A stretch of DNA of 64,000 bases from Haplomitrium mnioides. Taxonomy: Eukaryota; Marchantiophyta; Haplomitriopsida; Calobryales. The stretch spans positions 1 through 64,000 of the forward strand of contig JBNGIS010020176.1 in NCBI GenBank assembly GCA_049999725.1. The letters run 5' to 3'. Both the position numbers and the translations under genes were made by a program. Shown here one piece after another: positions 55,701 to 64,000 of this stretch. Positions within the stretch are counted from its first letter, which is position 1, and each line of letters begins with the position of its first letter. The notes beneath the pieces are model-generated. The model did not search any database and was not told where the DNA came from. It worked only from the letters and a program-made list of their open reading frames with translations.

Positions 55701-58700
55701 TGACTTCTGGTGCATCGCAACCTGACTCCTGGCTCACGATTCTGATTTCAGCTGTCTCTCTGGTGATTCGCGATTCTGATTCATGCTCTCCTTTGACACA
55801 CATTTGGTGTGTCTTGCGATTTCTGGTGTCTTCTGCAACTCACGATTTCGGGTTCGGGTGCCAACGACCCACATTCTGCGTATCGCGATTTTGAGTCTCT
55901 CTTGAATGCCAGTGGCCTCAACTCTTCACGTGGAATTCGCTCTTCACGTGGAATTTGTTTTACTTGCTATTACACAATGTGGTGTCAGTCACAAAGTTTC
56001 AGACCAATCAGCTTCATCTTGTGTAGCAGTGACAACCAGCAACAACTCCTTGCTGGTTTCATCAGATCCCAACAGAGGGTCCAGTTTCTGCCACTTTCTT
56101 ACTCATGATGTTGCCTAGCACTCCAACAAGAATCCAAAATAGTCAAAATCCATACACTCTCAAGCATCAGCTTGAAACATAATTCATTTCACTTTAGTTT
56201 GATTTTGTCAAGCACACATCCAAGAAAAAAACTCAGTCTGCTGAAAGGTTGGCAATTGGGGCATTTTTCACCCAAAACATAACAAATGAAGCCCATCACT
56301 GGTGTTTATGCTACATGAATACATAAAGCTATGAAGATGTGGAGAGTCAAACTAACCACCAAAAAAAATGGAAGTTGCAATAGTCTAGGGAAAACCTACA
56401 CACATCACAACTGCACAACACAGAGTAAAGACTTCACAGTGTGGTGCTAGACACAAAGTTTCAGACTAATCAGCCTCATCATGTGTAGCAGTAACAAGCT
56501 GCTACAACTTTCTGCTGATTCCGTCAGTTCCCGACGGCAGGTCCAGTTAATTCTTCATCATGAGTTTCTGCCACTTTCTGGAAGTAACAGGAAAACTGTC
56601 ATGATGACACCAAGCACTCCACCAAGAATCCAAACTAATAAAAATCTGTCAACTCTCAAGCATCAGCATGCAACATCATTCCTTTCCCTTTAGTTTGATC
56701 TAGTGAATATAGTTATGAGGTTGTGAAGAGTAAAGCTAACCACAAAAACAAATAAATGGAAGCTGCAATAGTCTAGGAAAAACCTACACACATCACAACT
56801 GTGCACACATAGAGCGCAGCCTTCACACAATGTGGTGTCAGACACAAAGTTTCAGACTATTCAGCCTCATCATGTGTAGCACTGACAAGCTGCCACAACT
56901 TCCTGCTGGTTTTGTCAGTTCCCGACAGCAGGTCCTGATTAATCTTTGTACTGAGTTTCTGCCACTGTCCGGAAGAAACGGGAAAACTCAATCATGATGA
57001 TGCCTAGCACTCCTCCAAGAATCCAAACTAATCAAAATCTGTCAACTCTCAAGCATCAGCTTGCGACATCATTCATTTCAATTTAGTTTGATCACGTAAA
57101 GCAGACATCCAAGAGAATAACTCTCAGCGAGGTCTGCTGAAAGGTTAATGATTGGGGCCTTCTGCACCCTGAACATAGCACATGAAGCACATCACTGGTG
57201 ACTACTTGTTTGTCATTAGCCATGAGTAGCATGGAAAAAAGCTACTGCCTTGCTAGCTGTCCACGAGCTCATCTCATGTTCCAACGCAACAATTTTTGGA
57301 GCACTAACAGACCTAAGAAAATACATAGCAAAAGCCATGCTTATCACCCTTGGGGGCAATGCTCATCCAAAATTTTCATGTTTATTCTTACCAATAACTA
57401 AGGAATAAAAACACAATGAAGCAAAATTTTAATAGAAGAGAACTTGAAATAAAGTTCAAAGAGATGTCCCAAGGAGCCACTCAATTAAACCTACACATAT
57501 TACAACTACTGCAACATAGAGTGCAGGCTTTGTTGTGTAAATAACATAGTTTCCGACCAATCAGCATCATCAGGTGCATGTGTGGCAGTTTCAAAGCATT
57601 CCATGGACACAAAGGGAGCAGTAGTTGGTATGGAACCTTGCAGAAAATAGTTTGAATGCTTCAGGGACTGAGAAGCAAGTGATAGACTGTAGTTTCAAAA
57701 AAAGGCCGGGAACATGAGCTGGTAAGATACGTAGAAGTCAGCTTATAAGAAGCTCCTCATCATAATATCTTTGAACATATGGACCAAACTCCATAGTTAC
57801 AAACTCAGGTAACCAAGCTACACTGTGAACTTAACAAACCTTACGCTGAATCATCTTGAATTGCTATAGCTGGCATTTTGTACAGTACAAAGAAGACATC
57901 TTGTTTAGTTTATAAGCTTAGACAACCCTTAATCGTTGAGAACAAGAAATGAGCTAACCACTTAAGAAAGTCTTAAGAGATACTCCTCAGAAACAGAAAA
58001 ATTTGGAGTTGTAGGTGTTTGATTCTTTCAGGTTTGTCTCCAAATAGCCATGAAGATGTGGAGAGTAAGACTAACCACAAAAAAAAAAAATGGAAGTTGT
58101 AATAGTCTAGGAAAAACCTACACACACCACAACTACACAACACATAGAATGCAGCTTTCCAATGTGGTGTCAGACACAAAGTTCCACATAGCTCATTTGC
58201 CTCTGTAGTATATGAGACATTATTGTCATTTGACACTCTTTTCTTGGTTATGGCTACGTAAAATAGACTTTGAAGCCTACTGCAGCTTGTGTAAAAGATC
58301 TAGAAAGTTACATGTGACCAATTTTAAAGGTGAAGTTTAGTTCACATGACTTTCTAGCCGCCGCCTCCTATGGCATTGTCACCCAAGTACATGAAGTCCC
58401 AGAATTTTTCTGTGTCAGGAACAAGAGATCATCAACAAACCGTGCAACTAACAAGAGTTTTGAGAAGGCAGACTGGACAAATGTGATAAGTAACAAGCCT
58501 CTTAAGAAATCATATTGATAGGTGAATCAAAATAAATCACTAAATACAGTGCACAATTTGTACTCATAGAAATCCCAATGGATTGTCTGAAGAGAGTTTG
58601 ACCAAAATACAGATGCAGATTATAATCCTGAAAGTAAATCTAGGATATCCATGGCTTGCACTATCTTAAAACTCCTGAGGTTTCAAAAGCATATAATTCT

Positions 58701-60841
58701 TTGTCACCTTTGAGTCCCATGGTACTTTCTGTTTTGTGAAGTACCGGAAGCCTGCAACTTATGTAGCTTAAACTATTGTTCAAACATTACAGAGTTTAAG
58801 TATTCATCAAACTAACGCTAGCTAAGTCATATTAGTTTAAAGTTGAAAATTAAAACACTGTAGGCTTAAGGACCAGGGTGTTGCAAAGGTTGCAGAGAAA
58901 TTATTAAAGGCTACATTTTTTAAAATGCTGTGGAAACTTTCAGAGCCCAACCACCTTTGATTCATCAGCTGTATAAAGTGCATTCAATCATGTCTATGCA
59001 CAGTAAGAGAAATAGCAATGCAACAATAGCCAAGCCATTTCAAGCTCTGTAAAAGTTGTACCACAGGCACTATTAATAAACCTAGAAGACTCATTAAACC
59101 CATGCTGTACAAACAAAGCAGTACTAACTTATCTTGAGATGAACTAGGAGCTTCTTGTGACGTCAAAAAATTAGAAAAATATCCAGCCTTTGGTAAGTGC
59201 CAAATTTGAGAGTTTGACATTGAAATAATTAGCTTTGAGGTGTCTTAAGACATAGATTCAATATCCTTAAGAGCACTGAGAATATTTCATAGAAAAGAAA
59301 GGTAGTCTAAAGACAGACTATAATCCTTACTGGAGAGAGAAAATAATTGATTAGAATCAATATTCTGACGAACCCCGAGAAGATTTCATAATTAAGAAAG
59401 GTAGTCAAACGAGAACTTGAATTTTTACTGCAGAAACAAAATTGAATTGAATTGAATTGAATTAAAGTCCAGAGCCAGCCCTAGGCTAATTAGATGGATC
59501 CAAAGGATTTCCTTTCTTTCCTGCTGATTTTAAATCAAAACTTTACTTTTGTACTCTCCAAAGAGACAACTTTAAACTAGAGACCCACTTGTAATACTGG
59601 AACGAGTGAGAAGATGTGTAGCCAATCGAGTGAAAGAATGTCTGAAAAGGCTTTGTAGATCTCTCAAACTGCGATAGACAGTATACCCCACAATTTTCAC
59701 TTGGCGCCAACTGAGCGATGTAGAATATAGAGGACCAAAACCGCAGTATTGTGAATTTAATCTCCAACAGTGTATCTGTAGTAGGATTTTCAGTGTACGT
59801 TTAACAGGATGCAGAACATCTTTCAACTGATTACTCCAAGTCAACAGCAATAACTGACCTTGGCAATAATTGGCCGAGCCATAGATGTTCCAAGCAGGTA
59901 TTTCCTTTCATACACTGCTCCAGCTCGTAGGCACGGGAAGACATAATTGTTGACAAACTCTTCTCTTAGGTCTTTTATGAAAAGCTGGCTCGCACCACTT
60001 GCCTTTGCCTTTTCCTCAAGGCCCTGTGTTTCACCAACACCCTGACAATTCCGAGATTCAACATAGTCGCAACCTAAAGTGTAAGTTAGATGCACAGTAG
60101 GTCAACATGGGTCTCCTGAACTTCCTCTAACAAGAACATATAACACAGATCTTCAGTAGATACTAGCTTACTTGGCCAACATCTGCTGTAAAGCACACCA
60201 CTTCACAGCCATAATTCTCACTGCACCAAAAAAACCAAAAATTAAAGATCGTCTGTATTAGCAACTAAACCTAAATGAAAAATTAGGGTTCAAGTTCTTA
60301 CTCGAAAAATCTAGACTGAATGTCTAGACACACGAATGAATAGCAAATAACTCACATTTTGCCTTGAAAGGTGGGACCAAGAGAAGTGGCAAACAAGCTA
60401 GACGTACAAGGAAAAAAAATTGATCAGGGACCAGAAAATTGACTATGGAAATTTGTCAATCACAACACCTTGCAACACTCAGAAATTCAAACAAGCCCTC
60501 CGCTCCCGAAATTTTGGAAACTATGTGGAAGTCAGGGGCTAGGCTACAAAGAAGGAGAGAAAAACACGGGAGCAAACAGTACGTTTTAGATGAACAAGAA
60601 ACCTGCTAGACCACTGAATATATTACCGAAGCCAAGGAACTATCACAGACGTATCCAGTCCCCCACTATAGGCCAGTACAACTTTGTTCAACTTGCCACG
60701 AGTTCCAATCTTCACATTCACAGGTGATTCTCTCACTTCCCCATCTGCTGCCAGAACAGCTCTCGCCCTTACAGGAGCACAAGCATATCGGTAACTCGAA
60801 CCGACGCTGGTCTTCAATCCGAAGCAGTGCGGCGTAGACAT
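52756..60841 (-). CDS. ASS: Argininosuccinate synthase, probably plastid-targeted (450 aa)
   Basis: Joins citrulline and aspartate, using ATP, to make argininosuccinate in arginine synthesis; in plants the enzyme acts in plastids. My exon model on the minus strand, in order: 60627-60841, 60172-60220, 59859-60041, 54072-54146, 53757-53942, 53593-53681, 52756-53311; all borders are GT-AG, phases match and the total is 1,353 bp. Residues 1-50 ([20 protein letters not shown] onwards) look like a transit peptide. The ATP pyrophosphatase loop SGGLDTS is at 59-65, FTADVGQ at 82-88, HGCTGKGND at 165-173. The C-terminus has [31 protein letters not shown] and [14 protein letters not shown]. Intron 3 is unusually long (5.7 kb) and full of repeats. 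The frame is intact. Confidence 0.97.
54270..58240 (-). repeat. Cluster of intronic repeats, about 0.4-0.45 kb each, sense to ASS
   Basis: Copies begin near 54,270, 54,770, 55,020, 56,330, 56,700, 57,480 and 58,040 (some partial). Plus-strand hallmarks in order: GAAGATGTGGAGAGT, AACCACAAAAACAAA, CAATAGTCTAGGAAAAACCT, ACACACATCACAACT, CAATGTGGTGTCAGACACAA, GTTTCAGACCAATCAGCCTC, GCTGCCACAACTTCCTGCTG, AGTTTCTGCCACTTTCTGG, AATCCAAACTAATCAAAATC, CAAGCATCAGCTTGCGACAT, GATTGGGGCC. No coding frame is preserved. The same family occurs in OGDH intron 5. Boundaries are approximate. Confidence 0.88.
55149..55974. mobile_element. Solo LTR (copia-like?) inside an intronic repeat copy
   Basis: An 826-bp insert interrupts the repeat between CTTCACAATG and CAATGTGGTGTCAG. 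It begins TGTTGGAAATGTATATTTTC and ends TTGCTATTACA, with TG and CA ends. CACAATG occurs at both junctions (55,144-55,150 and 55,973-55,979), so a target duplication is present though its exact register is ambiguous. A TATTTAAG box near 55,408 could be its promoter. No internal element sequence is seen. Assignment to copia rests on LTR ends only. Confidence 0.7.
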
Positions 60842-62087
60842 AGTGACCTGCTCTTACCAAATGTGCGCTAACCCAAACATTAAGCAGATGGAATCTGCAC
60901 ACGTTTTACCACATTGATGAATAAAGTGAGCCTTAGTTTTGCTTCGTGCTACATTGCGTTTACTGGTTAGCCCCTTGCACGAAAATCCGGTGTTCATTCT
61001 CCCGGTCACACTCTTCCCAATCTCCGTGCGTGATCTTACAGAGCAGTTACTGTGCTCCACCGGTGATTTTCATTTACATGGAAAATAAGTTGAGGATAAT
61101 ATTTAATCGGACGGTCAATAATATTTGATAAACTTTAATTGAAAAAATGGAGATCCGTGGGATGGCATCTTGAGGTGTCAGCTGCAGAGAGGGCATCGAG
61201 GCCGTCCATCAACACCTGTGGACAGTTGCTGCGTTAGGGCAAAGTGAAGAGCAGATCGAATTGTTGTGGTGTAGTGGTTCGTGGTAAGGAGGAAGGAGGG
61301 GTTGCGGCTGCTTGCGCTGCAGATTTGCCTTGTTGCGGTGTTCTAGAGGTCATTTTCGATTCTTGCTTTGTGCCTTCATGACCGAAAATTTTCAGGTTGG
61401 AAGTTCCGTTGGATGTTTTTTCTAGGACATAATTGTCGGTACTGAAGAGCTTCGATCACGTTCTATGATGGTGGAGCTGTTCGTTTCGATATAGCTATTT
61501 GTTCTCTTCGCCGTGCTAGAGTAATTGTTGCAGTTTTTGCATTCATGAGTTCTACTCTGTCAGGGAACGTCTTTCCGGGTTGTTTGTATTTGTGATTCGA
61601 ATAGGCTTCAGCGGCTCTGTTCATTCGGGTAGCAAGAGGAAGTTAACTTCTGGTTCGTGTCGTTCTAGACAGTATTGTTGACGATTCTTTGCTTGTGTTC
61701 AAGATCTCTTTCGTTGGTATACTGTTATCAGTGAATGATGAAAAGTCTCATCACTGTTTTTTTCTGACCTAGACACTTGGATCGTGTTTGAAAGTTTTTG
61801 GTGTTAAGTTTTTTCATTCGCTAATTTCATCCAATATATCTGTGTAGTCAGTTTTGCGTAGTGTTGGTGTAGTACCGAAAAATCACAGCTCCCTTTTTAA
61901 ATGTTTTGCTCAGTTTCTGACGTGTATGCCGGTTTTGTCTGTTAAGATGCTTGTCGAGCAGATGTGATGCTCCTGGCCATCTGGCCAGAAATCTTCTTAA
62001 GATTGTTATTTTCCTCTCTAGTAGGATGTCGATTGTTATGAGAGATATGTGACATATTTTTAATTTTCTGTCGCAGACTCGTCAGGC
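60842..62087. promoter_or_regulatory. Divergent region between ASS and the RS2Z gene
   Basis: About 1.25 kb separates the two start codons. A T-rich, GTTG-rich stretch with TGTCGCAG at about 62,069-62,076, just before the RS2Z start, looks like the acceptor of a 5' UTR intron; a possible donor is GTGGTAAGG near 61,281-61,289. If so, RS2Z transcription begins before 61,280 and the shared promoter is only about 0.4 kb. No core elements are convincing. Confidence 0.5.
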
Positions 62088-64000
62088 ATGCCTCGTTACG
62101 AAGATCGTGGGGGGGGCCAAACCCGACTGTACGTTGGGCGGCTATCAAGTCGAACTCGCAGTCGTGACCTTGAAGATCTTTTCAGCAAATACGGAAGGTA
62201 CTCTACCGTTGACTCTATCGTCTTTTGTACGTCTATCCTAGGGATCCCTCGAGATAGATCGTTGGCATCGAAATGAAAGTCAGCCACGGGCGGAATCTGC
62301 AACGGAAAATACACCTGTCCGTTGGTTTGATCGGGATCTGTCTGGTGTTTCCGCATAGGGAGAGTTATAAAGTCGCAGGCTATATTGCTTCTATCAGACA
62401 TAGAGTGAATCTTACACTGAAAAGAGCGTCACCTTCCAACGCCAGCAATAACCCCTGTGTGACCAAGCTCACATAAATGCCAAGATGAGTACGGAGGGCG
62501 AGATGTGTCTCGCAGCATCTGCAACCTCTGTTAGCGCACCCATCAAGCAAAGGGTATCAAGGGCCTCCCAATTTGATTTGTAGGGGCGAAAAGCTAGGTG
62601 AGTGTAACGGGGCTAAGCGTTAACTCGCATGATGTTGTTGAAGGTTGGTGGGTTCTCGCCCGGCCAGGAGGTCTATGGTGAGAGGGTGGCCTTGGTGGCA
62701 TTGGTGGCCCTTACTCGCGAGGGAAGGGGAGACTGGCGCATCTAGGCGTGCATCTCTGTGTATGACTGTTCATACATACATACATGGATTGGCGAGGGTG
62801 GAAGTGGTGTTTGATGCAATTGACTCGCGGTGTGCCGTGCCTTGACGTGGTGCGCTGCTCTTTTTTGGCACGACTTTTCGCAGAGTTCGAGACGTGGATT
62901 TGAAGCACGACTTTGCATTCGTTGTGTGTACATCTCACCCTTTTTCATCATTTTGGGTTCTGATTTTTTTAAGTACAATCAAAATTTGTACTATCTATTC
63001 AGGAATGTGCTTAAAGGGAGATCAAAACCCCTTCAGCTCTGCGGTATAAATCTTGTGCAGGAGTTCAGTGATCCTCGGGATGCCGATGAAGCTATCCGGT
63101 ATCTCAATGGGAAAGATTTCGAGGGTAGTCGGCTTGTGGTCGAGTTTGCAAGGAGGGTGAGGAGGGATTCTTTGGCTCTGGTTCAGTCATTGCAGTGCTG
63201 TTTCATATTTTTTGCTGGTACTTTGTGCTGCTTGACGCTCACAATTTGATGTTACGATATTAACATCACAATATGTACCTTAACAAGAGTGCATGGCTGT
63301 TGGTCTGCCCACGTATTTTGAATGTAATTAGTATTGGAGTTTGTGATTAAGTGTATTGTATTTCAGGGACCTCGTGGACCTGGTGGTGCTCGTGAATACC
63401 TTGGGAGGGGCCCACCTCCCGGTACAGGACGTTGCTACAACTGTGGCAATGATGGCCACTGGGCACGTGATTGTAAGGCTGGTGACTGGAGGGACAAGTG
63501 CTACAGGTGTGGTCAAAGGGGTCACATAGAGAGGAACTGTCGTAACAGCCCCAGGCCATTCAACAGGTGAATGGCTTTCTTACTACACGTTGTGTCTTTC
63601 GTTCCATTTTAACACAAGAAGAAACTGAAGTGAATCTTTCAGTGCAATATAACAATTCTTATGTTGAGGAATGATCGGCCCTGTTGCTTTGCTGGCGGTT
63701 TGGTACTTAAATATCAATGTATTCTGTATGCACATATGGGTTTCAAGAATATCCATAGCTAATATGTAGTCGACCATCCAGATCTAGGTCACCCTCAAGA
63801 TCTCGTTCACCTCGTGGACGAGGTAGAACACGCAGCAGGAGCTACAGTGGGAGCAGAAGTTACAGGTTCGTGATTATCAGCAGAAATCTAAGTCGTGATT
63901 TGTTTATAAATAGATGCTAGCACGTTCAATAATTTTGCATATTTGCCTCATCAACTTTTTATTATGTGCAGCTCTCCAAGGAAGGAAAGTCACAGTCCAG
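62088..64000 (+). CDS. RS2Z: RS2Z-type SR splicing factor (RRM, two zinc knuckles, RS domain), 3' end outside window
   Basis: A nuclear pre-mRNA splicing factor of the plant-specific RS2Z class. Exons: 62088-62197, 62884-62923, 63061-63156, 63367-63566, 63770-63865, 63972-beyond 64000; phases match at every GT-AG intron. The RRM starts at residue 12 with RNP2 RLYVGRL; RNP1-like KHDFAFVEF bridges exons 2 and 3. [17 protein letters not shown] leads into two CCHC knuckles at 105-118 ([14 protein letters not shown]) and 127-140 ([14 protein letters not shown]). From 149 the RS domain begins ([16 protein letters not shown]). Exon 2 is only 40 nt and easy to miss. Reading through the first donor hits a stop at 62,274-62,276. 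The C-terminal RS/SP region is cut by the window edge. Confidence 0.95.
62198..62883 (+). other. RS2Z intron 1 (686 bp), within the RRM
   Basis: It interrupts the RRM between RNP2 and RNP1. In plant SR genes the long RRM intron is a known place of regulated alternative splicing that creates premature stops; whether that happens here is inference. No alternative exon could be defined by eye. Confidence 0.75.

Larger units (their letters stand above)
54147..59858 (-). other. ASS intron 3 (5.7 kb)
   Basis: Bounded by the exons ending ARPIIAK and starting [10 protein letters not shown]. It contains a cluster of about seven intronic repeat copies (54,270-58,240), a solo LTR, and further sequence (57,200-57,470 and 58,250-59,850) in which I recognise nothing except a short (GAATT)n tract at 59,441-59,465. 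Confidence 0.9.

Noticed and set aside
62645-62978. Several open frames on both strands inside RS2Z intron 1
   Set aside because: They overlap each other, have no recognisable domain and lie between two well-supported exons.
63002-63060. An in-frame upstream extension of RS2Z exon 3 (reading [11 protein letters not shown])
   Set aside because: It continues in frame with EFSD but lacks RNP1; the 40-nt exon at 62,884-62,923 supplies [13 protein letters not shown] with correct phases.

Overview
The window is nuclear DNA of a streptophyte, most likely a land plant. Three spliced genes have plant-type organisation and products: an RS2Z-type SR splicing factor, a putatively plastid-targeted argininosuccinate synthase and a mitochondrial 2-oxoglutarate dehydrogenase E1. 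The retroelements are plant chromoviruses with the classical initiator-tRNA-Met primer site and a plant L1-type LINE. The species cannot be named from sequence alone; protein wording would fit a seed-free plant, but that is only an impression.

Positions 1-36,600 are AT-rich nested transposon debris. A LINE of about 7.9 kb (1,195-9,049, minus) with a poly(A) tract and a 13-bp target duplication splits an older element. That older element shares its end sequence, its last coding exon and its 3' region with a copy at 15,871-~21,100 (minus strand). The second copy carries a decayed transposase-like gene resembling the DUF7869 family. A third, more diverged relative starts at 29,919 with the same terminal word. 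In and around these elements lie at least six islands of about 24-bp repeats; in the best two islands each unit is two 12-bp palindromes joined together. Several islands appear to lie in introns or 3' regions of the transposon-borne genes. Two lineages of Ty3/gypsy chromovirus fragments (9.7-13.3, 24.4-25.4, 25.4-29.9, 33.0-35.1 and 35.4-36.4 kb) are nested between them.

Positions 36,655-45,390 are a 48-bp tandem array (partly organised as 144-bp higher-order repeats, with two N gaps). It has been split by a solo LTR (37,459-37,886) and by a complete 6,046-bp chromovirus (38,236-44,281) with both LTRs, primer site, polypurine tract and 5-bp target duplication. Both insertions landed within one base of the same place in the 48-bp unit.

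Positions 45,391-64,000 are gene-rich. OGDH (plus, 8 coding exons) and ASS (minus, 7 coding exons) converge tail to tail. ASS and the RS2Z gene (plus, 3' end cut by the window) diverge head to head across about 1.25 kb. A distinct repeat family of about 0.4-0.45 kb lies in introns of OGDH and ASS, always in the transcriptional sense, and one ASS copy is split by a solo LTR. I see no metabolic operon-like logic: OGDH acts in the TCA cycle, ASS in arginine synthesis and RS2Z in pre-mRNA splicing. Intron borders below were placed by hand from GT/AG sites, frame continuity and remembered family sequence.
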